DNA of 64,000 nucleotides. Source: Pegea sp. RAD2-039 (Eukaryota; Chordata; Thaliacea; Salpida; Salpidae). Positions 33,395 through 44,595 of the stretch are shown in pieces; position 1 is the first letter of the stretch; every line of letters begins with the position of its first letter. The stretch spans positions 434,001 through 498,000 of the forward strand of contig JAQGEQ010000201.1 of the NCBI GenBank assembly GCA_034620365.1, written 5' to 3'. The notes beneath the pieces were generated by a model that worked only from the letters and a program-made list of their open reading frames with translations, ran no database searches and was not told the DNA's origin. Made by a program: the position numbers and the translations under genes.

Positions 33395-36188
33395 TCAAGG
33401 TCGTGATCTCGGTAACGTGTTGATTATTGCGTACGCTTTTTGAGCGATACTTCGCGTCTGGATGTCTTCTGGATAATTCTGAAGTAACTTGACGTTGTGA
33501 CTGAAATCACCAATCAGCAACCGATCACGCAGTAGTCTGCAAAAGAATCAGCAGTTTGAGATGACTCAGCAGTTTGAGATGACTCAGCAGCTTGAGATAA
33601 ATCAGCAGTTTGAGATGACTCAGCAGTTTGAGATGACTCAGCAGTTTGAGATAAATCAGCAGTTTGAGATAAATCAGCAGTTTGAGATAAATCAGCAGTT
33701 TTAGATGACTCAGCAGTTTGAGAGAGGTTTTTGACTCACATAATCATAGCAGTGCACATAGAATATAAGAGATCGAATCTTCTTTTATCCGAAAAAAGTA
33801 TGTCCCAAAGATAAATAACTTCTGGCAAAGGAAATTCTTGAGACAGTAACAAAGTTATCCAACTGAAAAATGATGAATTATTTATTTTATGGCTGTTGCT
33901 TACTGGTGGAAGAAAACACGAGAAACAGTGATGAAGTCACGTGACTCTATTGCTTGAAAGCGAACAAATTAATGTTAAAGGAAAGTGAAGCTGAACTAGA
34001 ATTAATTTGGGACTCATGGAGATGGACTCTAACCGAAATAAGAAGAATACAGGTTTGATATTCTGCAGTTCTAATCGAATAAACACTTGGAGATCCTCTT
34101 CTTTCAAATGATCCATCACACGTCTCATAGATGCTTCTAGAATATAGAAGAAGAAATTAAAGTGATGCAAGTGATGATGTGTTGTTACCTATTCCGCTTC
34201 CTGAGCAATCTAATGACTTGATGAAGTTATCTCTGATTTCTGCCATCAGGTTTGTAAAACAGAAGAACGTGTCAGCCTCCGCATGTTCTAAATATACATT
34301 TCATAAATTGAAATCGAAAATAGATTAGACAAACCTTTCCATTCCGGGTTTGGGTCCGATACTAAAGTATAGTAAAGAGGTCCAACAATTTCATTCATCC
34401 CTTGAACATAACTAGTACCCGGATTCAACTTGGCGTAGATGAACAAGATCCGTTCTACAACTTCCCAATGAGCTTCCTGTCCTTCACTTAAAATCTCATA
34501 TTCTTGTTGAGGTTTCTTCCGGCTATTTGACAACTGGAATTGATTTCATTTGTACATTTTAATCACAAAACTAAACAGAAGCTCACGTTGCTGATACCAA
34601 GCCGATGACGTGTCATGTTATGAGCGGTCAGCATCCCACGTTCGACTCGCTTTCTCAAAGTCTCGACTTTGCTGCCTGGTTGAACCATCTCTAAGCACGG
34701 GTAAGTAGTGGCATTCTGCAAATTGAACAAATTGATGATTTATTTAGCGAGTTGAAAAGATAGTTGCCTGAAAAAATGAGATGTCCGGGTACAGGCGGCG
34801 AACATCTTTATCAATTTGAAGAAGAACTTCATTATCTTTGAAGTAAGTGTTCCATTTGCTAGTAGGGTTAGGGTTAAGTGGCTGTAAGTGATGTGACATA
34901 TTAAAAGGTGTTTTTGTGAGAAAATGTATTAATTATTAATAACAAAATTATTAGCTGCACAAAAATCAATATTCTGGAAATTCTGTTAACCATTGACAAA
35001 TGCGCTGAAGTCTATCTACTGTAACTCATAATATTTTACAGTTTATTTGAAAAATAACTAAAAATGATAATTTTTTAATGTTAGAAACAAACTGAACCAC
35101 AAAAATGTATGACAACAAAGCTTCATTTACTACAAGATAAATAATCGTTCATATTTACATATGAACAAAGCAAAGTACATAAGCTAAAATAAACTAAAAT
35201 GTTTTATGTTTACAGTTTAATAATGATAAAAAAATCAATAATTTAGTTGCAAATTTACTATCTGCTAATACTTTGAAAAAATTGAAAATAATAAAAATGT
35301 TATAATATTATAAAATCAAAAGTTGATTTGCATTTTTTTGAAAAATATGTTTAGTTATTCTTTAAATAAATACTTTAAAATTATTCATAAAATAAATGTT
35401 TACTTATTCAAAAGTAAATAAATATAAATGTAAATACTAACATGATCTCCATCAATTGCTTGATCGGCTTTTTCAGATCTTTTTATACTTGGATCTATAA
35501 TTATTTCATTCAAAAATTGTTTATAATCATTGCGTTGCCTGGAGAGATGAGCTCTCCATTCTGTTCGCCTGTAACAAGCATAATAACAACATTCTTTATG
35601 AGATAAAACTAAATAATCGAAAAAATTACTTGAGAGGTAAACTAAATAATAATAATCTCCAACAGATTGATCTGATTCCACATGTATCGACAATTCCTTC
35701 AATTAAAATATCAGTTATTAAATAAAACATCAATTTTTCTCTTTTTTCAGATGACCAGGCATAATAGACAATTTTCATCAAATCAAACAAACCTGATGAG
35801 CAAATTGATTGTAGAGTTTGTAAGCTGATTAGTTCTGAGCCTAAAATTTCCAAAAAATTATCTTCTCTGTCAAAAATTATAAAATAAGATCAGTAATAGC
35901 AACTAATAAAACTTTATAAACAATATTTAAAAATCATTCATCATAATTGAAGTAATTTAGCATTCAATAAATAATAGTTTTGATTTGCAATTAATCAACT
36001 TTGTAAAAAACAGGTTAAGAAAATTAAGAACAAAGCAATTTAAAAATCAAAGTTAAGAAGATTATCAATTTTGATGGCTATTATATTTATTTAAATTAAG
36101 TATTCTTATATCACCTAAATGAAAACTATGAAAAACACATAAGAATTTAATTAAAAAATTCTTACCTTTTATTGACTTTATAAGACAT
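33395..36188 (-). CDS. TBC1D13: TBC1D13, Rab GTPase-activating protein
   Basis: Exons (5' to 3'): 36166-36188, 35793-35866, 35630-35696, 35442-35568, 34768-34881, 34587-34715, 34335-34533, 34189-34287, 34034-34136, 33740-33862, 33395-33536. This gives 399 residues, against 400 in human. Family text: CGIRSICWRLLLFSLPL, HPLNPNPTSKWNTYFKDNE, EAHWEVVERILFIYAKLNPG, YVQGMNEIVGPLYYT, EHAEADTFFCFTNLMAEIRD, ELQNIKPVFFLFRW and LPEVIYLWDILFSD. Both catalytic fingers of TBC domains are intact: IDKDVRR (IxxDxxR) and YVQG (YxQ). Human TBC1D13 acts as a GAP for Rab35. Oddities: intron 34716-34767 uses a GC donor (CAG|GCAACT), and intron 35697-35792 is 96 nt, in frame and stop-free; keeping it would add 32 residues that human lacks. 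An 18-bp minisatellite fills part of the last intron. Confidence 0.93.
33546..33727. repeat. 18-bp minisatellite in last TBC1D13 intron
   Basis: About ten tandem copies of an 18-bp unit, TCAGCAGTTTGAGATGAC, with a second variant ending GATAAA in place of GATGAC. The variants alternate in blocks. It occupies most of the 203-base intron between exons 33740-33862 and 33395-33536. The splice acceptor lies just outside the array. Confidence 0.92.
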
Positions 36189-38302
36189 TAAATAATAACA
36201 GTTTCAGCAAAAATTCTCAAAAATACTTCAAGTAATAAATAATTTTTATTCTCCTTACAATAATCTGAAGAATTAAAACATTAGATTTCAGAAAAATATT
36301 TCTAAATTAAAAAGATTTGAACTTTTTACATTTAAAATAACAAATAAAGTTCATTTTATACAATCAAACTAATTAATTCAAACAGAAATTCATAAAGTAG
36401 AAAACTCTTAAAGTAAAGTTTTAAAATATAAATTAAATATAAACTTAGATTTATTATTTGAAATATTTCTAAAAATTTTTTAAAACTGATAAAAATTTAA
36501 TCAAAAAATAAAGTTTTTTATCACAAAAATTTTGTCAAAATATATTTATAGAATAAACTTAAAATTTATGAAAATAAATTATTTATGAAAAATAAGAGGA
36601 ACTAGCAGGATTTTTGAATGACTATTTTTCCATTTTAAATCAAAAGCAAAGTTGAATAATTAAAAAATTATACAAAAGTAGCTTGCTTCTATTTCTTTCT
36701 AAGTTTCAATAAATATCTAATTTATTTTGATAATTTTGACACATGCCTTTATAACTTTTTATAAAAATATTCTAACACAGAAATATAAACTGAAGTTCCA
36801 CAAAATGCAAATATAAACTATAGCAAAATAGACACTGATAGATTTTTACTGTATTCTTTACTAACTTTTAACCAAAACAAATGAAAACTAATGTTGAGTT
36901 AGTTTCAAAGTTTAAAATAGATAACCCAAAATGGCTTTTACGAAAAATTTAAAAATAAAAATAATTTTGAGTAGTTCGATTTGACAAAAATATAACTAAA
37001 CTAGTTTTATGAATAAATAGAAATAATTTTAACAGTTTTACAAACTATTTAAAACAAAAATTGTTAAAATTTTACGTTAATAAAGTAAATCAAAATATAA
37101 TTAATTAAAAATTACTATGGACTATTAGAAAGACTTTTTTTTATAAGTTATACTAACTATTTAACATGATTGCTTAGTGTTTTCGTAAACTTGTTTCTCT
37201 TATTCAAATAATTATAAAAAGCTTTTTGTCAAGTAAAGATCAAATCAAAAAAATTTTACACATTAAAATTTATATTTGAAACATTCTTTCTATATTTAAT
37301 GTTTCAAACATTTTCGATCAAAGTATTTTTCAATTTCGTTAATAATTTTTATCAATTTGAGTTTATAAATTTTACAAATAGCTTAAAATTACTGCGTTTA
37401 TATATAATGTTTTAAATGTTAATTTTACATTTTTAGTAAGATTAGATCATATTCGAAAAGTTTAGAAGGCAATACAAAAAAAAAATCTTAAACTATAATT
37501 AAGATCAACGACAATTTTAAAAATTTGCTGTTGTTATTGTTGTTACTTTGCTTTTAAGATGTAGATATCGAAAATACTGAGTAGGGTAAAGCTACTTCAA
37601 ATGAATTAGAAACATAATTTCAGTGTTTTATCACAAAGCTTTACCTAACGACTGTTTTATATCCTACAGAAGCTTTGAGTTTGACTTATTTAATTGGTTG
37701 ATTTAGTTTAATTTGACATAATGTTTATTTGTAAAGTATAAACAAAAGTAAAACTAATAAAAGTTTTATTTCTAATTATGTTGTATTAGAGTTAGAAAAT
37801 AAGGTTCAAAATCAAAACTTCATTCAATAAACTGTTGAAAAGTCTTTTTAAATATTTAAAACAATTTAAAAATTATCTAAAAATTTAAACTAATCATTAA
37901 TATCTGTTTTCTAATAGTCTAAGTGTAGTATGAGCTAACCATGTAGTAGCTTTTTTAAAAAGGATGCACACATTATTAAAGTAAGTTTTGCCTTGCGGAA
38001 CTGCACTAAAGATTAATAAATCAGATAAGTTTTTTAAAGAAACTTACGTAAATAAACCGAATCTTAATTTATACTTTTTCACCATCTTACTGGTAAAAAT
38101 CATCTGATTCACTTTAATTTAACAATAATAATTCAGACATTATTATTATTAAGCAGCCAATATTATATTATAATCACGGGTGCTATTCGGTACACTTGTT
38201 AGTCATAAATAAAACCGCAAACATTTGATTTCATAAAGTTAATTTGTATTTACTATCTGAAAAGAAAATGTGAATACAAAGCAAGGCGCCATCTAGTGGT
38301 CA
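36189..38302. other. AT-rich intergenic region upstream of TBC1D13
   Basis: About 2.1 kb of highly AT-rich sequence with no coding segment or repeat structure recognised. GGCGCCATCTAGTGG at 38285-38299, at the right end just past the ATP5MK stop codon, fits the bilaterian CTCF core in reverse complement. Confidence 0.5.
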
Positions 38303-38570
38303 TCATTGATCACATTCTGTTATCGCTTTCTTTTTACTCTTGTTGTAGAGATAAACTGAACCAAAGATTCCAACCCAAAAAGCTAAAGCTGCATTGGCAC
38401 ACTGTAAAACGTAATCAAGTAATTAAACAGTTTTGACTATTTCAAATGAAGTAACTTACATTGTGACGTCCTTGCATCGTAAAAGTGTTAAATCTGATCT
38501 TCCAACCTTTTAAAGGCTCTGGAGGTTCAATGTCTTTTGGATGATATTCACGAACCGGTTTGCCTCCCAT
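38303..38570 (-). CDS. ATP5MK: ATP5MK (DAPIT), small ATP synthase membrane subunit
   Basis: Two exons, 38460-38570 and 38303-38401, phase 0, giving 69 residues. Too short for most gene finders, but the family match is clear: LKGWKIRFNTFTMQGRHNCA followed by a transmembrane stretch (ALAFWVGIFGSVYLY) and a lysine tail (NKSKKK). Human DAPIT has the same layout (GIKKYFNSYTLTGRMNC, one helix, LRSKK). DAPIT is a supernumerary subunit of mitochondrial F1Fo ATP synthase that helps dimer formation and sits in the inner membrane. The donor is GTAAGT-like and the acceptor TTTTACAG, both strong. The N-terminal MGGKPVREYHPKDIEPPEP is longer than in human and rich in proline. Confidence 0.88.
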
Positions 38571-40700
38571 ATTTACAGATTATTCAATTTATCTAAAATA
38601 CAAAAGAGATAAAAAAAAACACTTCAATAGATCAATATTTAAGTCTCACAAATATAAAACTACTTTTTTCATATATATTTATGTAGTTCAATAAATAGAT
38701 ATTTAATTAGAATAGTAGCACTAGAAATAAATCTTAATAAAACGATAAATAAATAAAAGATTAACAGAAAGAAAACTTCCAAATAATAGAAAATAAAATA
38801 AGTGAAAGCTGATATTTTAATTATGAAACTTGGTCAAAGAAAGCTTTTATGAAAAACATTTATCAAAAAATTGAAATTAAGCGGTTATACAAAAAAAAAT
38901 TGCATTTTTATTTACTTATTAAAATAAACACAAAGAAGGGTGCCTGAAAAGAGCACCTCTCACTAACACATTCTCACAATATATATTATATATAATTAAT
39001 TTGGAAGTATAGAAAGAAAAAGATGTAACACATTCCTATTATTAAAAGTAGTTAAATATAAACTGATCAAAATAAAACTTCTTAATAAATAATTTTTTAA
39101 TCAAAATAATATAACAAGAAAACAGAATAAAACAATATACAATTAACTAATGAATAAATTTATTAAATTGTTGTTTGAATATATTAAAAAATATAAAACA
39201 TCCATGAATAAGCAAACTTTATTTTTAATAATATTTAATAATAATACTATTTATTGAATAAAATAAATCATTTAAAAACTATGAAACTTGATATATAACA
39301 ATTAATAAAATACTTCAGAGAAATTAGTCTTGACCAAAACACAATTTTTAATCTTAGATATCAGAAAATTATAACTATTTAGCTAGACCAAAATACATTA
39401 ATCTTATTAAATAAAATTATTTAGTAAAACAATAAAAAATTAACCAAAAAATCAAATAATAGAACTTAAACTTGGCACTACAAAGATTACTTAATAGAAA
39501 TGTTAATTCAAAAAAATCTATTTGCTAGAAATAAAAAAAGCAAGTTTGATACAGCAAAACTACTTTTTTGTTTCATAATATTTGAATTCTAATAGAACTA
39601 AATCAAAAAATAGCAAAGACAAAAGCTTAGTAAATGAATTTATGAAAAAAAAAACTAACATTTAGAAACATTAAATCTAATGTTTAGTAAAAGTTGAGAT
39701 TCATATTTATTATTTTTAATTGGTGAAAAAATAACCTACAAAATTTTTATATTTGAGAGAAAAAATAACAAGAACATCTTATCAAAGTAATTAACATTCA
39801 AATTTACTGAAACCTGACTATTCTTACATTATGCTAAGGTCAGCTTGACATAATAGGGTTTCTAATTAAAAAAAAAAAGTTGCCATAGCTTTTAAAAATA
39901 ATAAAATTGATTTTGCTTGTTAAAAGTTATTTAATTGAGTCTGACGCTGTTATTAACAGTTATTAAAAGGAATAATTACTAAAATAATTCTTATTAGATT
40001 CTGAGAAAACTTGTTAGAGTACACACATTAACAAGAAAGTTTAATTTACTATTAAGAAATTGCTTTTACCAACTTATTATAATTTATTAACATTTTTTTT
40101 ATCAAAGTATTCCGTATTTAAGCGAATTTTCAAATTACCAATTGTTATTAATTTAACTAGTTTAATTAATAATTTAGTTTTAGTAATGTTATTTTTAAAT
40201 CTGGAATTGAACAAAAATAAACGGGCATAGCGTTACTTAATGAACATCATTCTTGCAAACTTTATAAAAATTATAACATTTTTCTTTTCAGTTTTCTTAT
40301 GAAAAATTCTATTTTACAGGAAAGTAGAACAAACTTACTTCGAAACATATTAAGTTTTATATTGTTATTTTTGACACTTTATGCTCTTTCTTAAATGGTT
40401 TTTTAATACTGCCAATAAGTTAAAGTCTACGAAGTTTGTTTGAATTCTAGTATACGTCAAAACTTTACATTTTGATTTGTTTTTTGTAAAGTGACTTAAG
40501 TTTTATTATAAGATTACTATAATCTTTGTAGCATAACCGTTCTTGGCTGAAGTAGGCCATTATTATAATCTTTTGACTAAAACTAAGCCAACAATAAAAA
40601 CTAGAATTTTCTAGTCAATTTATACATGAATTTTAAAGTTAAAAAAATTATAAGCACTTTTTAATTCACTTTTGTTTAAATTAACTTTCCAATTTTTGAG
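38571..40700. other. AT-rich intergenic region, ATP5MK to DAZAP1
   Basis: About 2.1 kb between two divergently transcribed genes, so it carries both upstream regions. It holds the second copy of the hairpin element (38911-38980). I see no other gene or repeat. Confidence 0.5.
38911..38980 (-). repeat. Conserved hairpin element, copy 2
   Basis: On the minus strand: ATTGTGAGAATGTGTTAGTG, then the hairpin GGTGC-TCTTTTCAG-GCACC (plus-strand arms 38953-38957 and 38939-38943), then GTTTATTTTAATAAG. It matches 14351-14425 over about 60 bases. In the outer stem, a G-C pair of copy 1 is a G-T wobble here, so pairing is kept. It lies about 340 bases upstream of the ATP5MK start and in the same orientation. 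Confidence 0.6.
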
Positions 40701-40736
40701 TTAAAATATTCTATGGTAAAGGCTTACTAGTTTTTT

Positions 40737-40758
40737 ATTGGTTAAAATTGTCACGTGA
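40737..40758 (+). promoter_or_regulatory. CCAAT box and E-box upstream of DAZAP1
   Basis: ATTGG (inverted CCAAT, NF-Y type) at 40737-40741 is followed by the palindrome TCACGTGA at 40751-40758, the strong E-box of USF/TFE/Myc-type factors. They lie 120-140 bases before the DAZAP1 start codon, a usual place for such elements in housekeeping promoters. Binding is inferred from motif only. Confidence 0.45.
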
Positions 40759-40876
40759 CATTTTAGTAAGACTTTTTTTATTTGGCGTCGAAAGTCTATC
40801 TTTATCTTCGGGCGTGTTCAGTGATACTACATCTGTATTTGTTCAGTTAAGATTTGATATTTTTTTTTAGCAAAAA

Positions 40877-43800
40877 ATGGCAGCTAACAATGGTTCAGGA
40901 GATGATGACGCTGGGTAAGTTGATTCTTATGAATATATGCTGTATTTATTATAATTATTCGTATTGTTGCAAAAATCGATGCTAGTAAGGGTAATTTTTT
41001 CAGTCTAAAAATTAATACTCTATACATTTATTTTTTGTTGTTAATAATTTTATATTTACTGAAGATTTTTATTTTATATTTTAAAAGTTAGAAATCTTTA
41101 TGACTAGCGAAGTTTTTTAGTGTTTTAATATAAGATCCATTTTTCAATTTAACTATTTTATCTTTGTAAATATCGCTCAATCATTTCTTATTATTAAAAA
41201 TATAGTTTTTACTTGTTAGTTAAATGGATTTAACTTCATTATTCAACTTTAATGTAAAATTATAATTTTTTATTTGTTGAAAATTTCAGTAAAATGTTTA
41301 TTGGAGGTGTTTCAAGAGAAACCACTGAACCTAGTCTAAGGACCTATTTTGAACAGTATGGTAGCGTCAAAGATTGCATTTTGATGACTGATAAAGCTAC
41401 AGGAAATTCTAGAGGGTTTGGGTTTGTCACTTTCACCAATCCCTCCAGTGTAGATGAAGTTATAAAAGCATGCCCTCATACTTTAGATAATAAACGAGTG
41501 AGTTTATTGTTAAGAGATTTGAGTTGGTTTTATTAGTTTATTTTGTAGATTGATCCTAAAAAGTGTACACCAAGACACATGCAGCAGAAAAAGAATCAGG
41601 GAACTTATGGGCGTACTCACAAGATCTTTGTTGGAGGATTATCAATGGAAGCAACAGAAGAGGATGTGAAGACATACTTTTCAAAATATGGAGTTGTAAG
41701 TGATGGTTTTTAAAATTTAATTATTTTAAATAAGTATGATTTACTATATGTGATCAATATTATATATATAAATTTATATTTAAATATGAATTTTTCTTGT
41801 GGTGTATAAATGGAATTTATTTAGATAACAAATTTCATACTTTACCATTTTATAATCTTAAAAACTCGAATAATTTTTTATGTATATATAATAAATATTT
41901 GTGTTGATATTTTTTTGCAGATTACAGAAATTGTGTTTGTGTCTGACAAGAATGATACTTCTCGTCCTCATAAAGGTTTTTATTTGATTTTTTTCTTGCT
42001 AGCTTTTCATATTAACAAAGAATATCTGGAAATCTCTTCATTTAATAATTTCCGAGGGTCCTTTTTATAGGCATAATAATTCTTCAAGACAAATTAGAAG
42101 CAGACTTCAATCCTCTAATGATTTATATGAAAATTATTTGAATTAAAACTAGCTTATTTTTATTTAGTTTTATATAAGAATATTTAGTTAATATCAAATT
42201 TTATATCTAGGTACTTTATTTGTATCAATACTACTTATATATTAAACTATTTTATTTTATTTGAATATTTTAAATATTATATAAAATTAGAAGATCTACA
42301 AGTGTTTTACATTTATCGTGTTAATTTCGTGTTAGAAGTTTTATAATCAAGATTTTCTTATAACACCTTCGATAACAGGATTTGGTTTCGTCACTTTCGA
42401 AGATGAGTCTTCAGTTGACCAGGCAATAGCAAAACACTATCATGTGATCAAAGATAAAAGAGTTAGTAATGCAACAAAATCATTCCTCTTCTTGATTAAC
42501 CATCTATTTCGTACAACTTACAACACACTCACACACTTTTCGTTGTTAAAACACAAACATTTCCCTGACTCCAATAAACTTACATACAAGACTTGTCCAA
42601 AGGTTCGGAATAGGGGGCCCACTGTTGATTTGGGGGGTTATTTTTATTTACTCTTCGTTTTAAATTTACTAATAAAGTACCTACAATATTTAACTTTCTT
42701 AAGTATTCTTAAAATCATAATCTTATGACTTTAAGTTATGTTTAATTTAATTTTTTTATTAAGTTTAAGGGATTTTAACTTAAAAACTTAATATTTAAAA
42801 ACTTAACTACCAAACTTCTATTCAACTATTAACTTAATATTTAATAATCTTACTGAATAACTTATCTAAGAGTTATACTGTTATTTAGATAATTTTTATC
42901 TTAAGTAACTTTGTATAATAAATGTTAAATAAACTTTTAGTTCCAACAAATTTTATGCATTAAGGATTTGGTAGAAATTTGATATATTCATTATATTTTA
43001 CCCTTAATTATTATTTTGCTTATACTTTTGCTTAACCAAAAGCTTAACTTATCACATAAATTATCACATACATTTCATAAGATAACCACAATTAATTGTA
43101 ATATTTCTACGACTTACATGTAAGTAATTTTATATATTTGTTTATACATTTGCATTAGACTTATTGACATTGTATTTATTATTCAGTAACTACTTGTTGT
43201 AACCTACTTGTTAGCATGTGGACCTTGTTACCACTAATACTTGATGTTTTTACTATCTCTCTAACTTTTAAACTTAATTATTAATTTGTTTGATTATTTA
43301 CAGTGTGAAGCCAAGAGTGCCGAATCTAAAGACAAATTGAATCAAATGAAAGTGAGTTTAAACCTTCTATCCAATTAGTTCACTCAAATAACTTTATGTC
43401 GTAGGTTCAAGGTGGTGGTTACAACCAGAATAAGATGATGAATTACGACCAGAACAAGATGAATTATTGTCCTCCAAATATGCCCAACAATTGTGCATAC
43501 CCAAATATGAACAATATGTACAATGCAGGACCACCAGCACAAGGTCAGTAACTTTTGTATCTGACCAATTTGCTAACCAACTATTTCTCCAGGACCTTAT
43601 ATGCCTGGTAATCAAATGGGACCTCCATACAATGCTGCCTACAACAACCCTTCATTTCCTACTGCTTATCCACAACAGTATCCTAATCAGTGTAACTATA
43701 ATCAAGGATATCCTAACCAGGCATATGGTAAGCTTCAATTGGATTCTTTCAACTTGTCATACACCTTGATAAAAAGCAGGCTACCCATACAACGGAATAA

Positions 43801-44282
43801 ACCAACCAAGTATGAACATGCATCATAACAACAGTGGTGGGCCTCCAAATCAGTCGATGCCTAACAGCGAGATGTCATCTGGAAACGCTGGTGCTTACAT
43901 GAATCCAGGTTCAAACGCAACAAATTATCCTAATAATATGGGAAGAGGTATGTTGTCATGGTGACAGTGATAAATTGTAGTTAACCGAGCTTTTGATAAC
44001 CAGGAGATGGCATGGGCAACAACTATCAACAATCGAACTCTGGGTATGGCCCAATAAGGACCGCAGGTAAGAACTTACAGCCACTTGCTGCCCTCAAATC
44101 ACCATCACTCACCGAATTTCTATTTTACAGACTATTCTGCTAGCGCAAATTCCAGCCAACCCCAAGCGCCGTCGGCATCTGCACCTAACACCATGCCTCC
44201 TAACAATAACGCAGGATATTCACAGGGAAAAGCAAGTGCAAATAGTGCTGCTAGTGGTTACCATCCTTACCGAAGAGCATAA
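40877..44282 (+). CDS. DAZAP1: DAZAP1-like RNA-binding protein (two RRMs)
   Basis: Eleven exons: 40877-40914, 41290-41497, 41549-41695, 41921-41975, 42379-42461, 43304-43351, 43405-43543, 43593-43727, 43780-43947, 44004-44066, 44131-44282, giving 411 residues (human 407). RRM1 has RNP2 KMFIGG and RNP1 RGFGFVTF. RRM2 has KIFVGG and KGFGFVTF. The inter-RRM block IDPKKCTPRHM and EDESSVDQAIAKHYHVI match DAZAP1 (IDPKPCTPRGM, EDEQSVDQAVNMHFHDI). The long Asn/Pro/Gln/Tyr-rich tail is low complexity, and the last residues, GYHPYRRA, match the conserved human end GFHPYRR. DAZAP1 is an hnRNP-like splicing and translation regulator that shuttles between nucleus and cytoplasm. Most tail exons share phase 1, so they can be skipped without a frame break. 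Confidence 0.92.
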
Positions 44283-44486
44283 AAAACACGTCGTCAAGTT
44301 GCACTTCGTTTAAACTCGATTTAGCTGGAAGCGTCTCTGCATCTAATATAGAGTTCATTTGATGATGAGTTCAGTTTTTTAACTTTCGTGTATCCTTAGT
44401 TGGCGACATTACATGTGAATATTTAAATCGTCAAAGCTTGTGTTAGTATTTAGAAAATTTTGTTGCTTCGACATTTAATTGAAAAT

Positions 44487-44574
44487 TTTATTAAAAAGCG
44501 TTTATATGAGTTTTGTCATAGGTAGCACCAGATATCATCTAACAGTTACGTTACTTAAGTTTCATCTCAATAAA
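44487..44574. terminator. Facing poly(A) signals of DAZAP1 and the CNGK gene
   Basis: AATAAA on the plus strand at 44569-44574 fits DAZAP1, 290 bases past its stop. On the minus strand AATAAA at 44492-44487 fits the channel gene, about 105 bases past its stop at 44596. Only 313 bases separate the two stop codons, so the two 3' UTRs should overlap in antisense by roughly 80 bases or more. Confidence 0.5.
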
Positions 44575-44595
44575 ACGGCCAATCAGTGAATGATA

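Noticed and set aside
34863..34877. Telomere-like GGGTTAGGGTTA
   Set aside because: Only two units, and it lies in the TBC1D13 exon coding LNPNP, which is conserved in the family.
42444..42728. 94-residue open frame on the plus strand
   Set aside because: It starts in a DAZAP1 exon and runs into the intron in another frame; AT-rich hydrophobic text without motifs.
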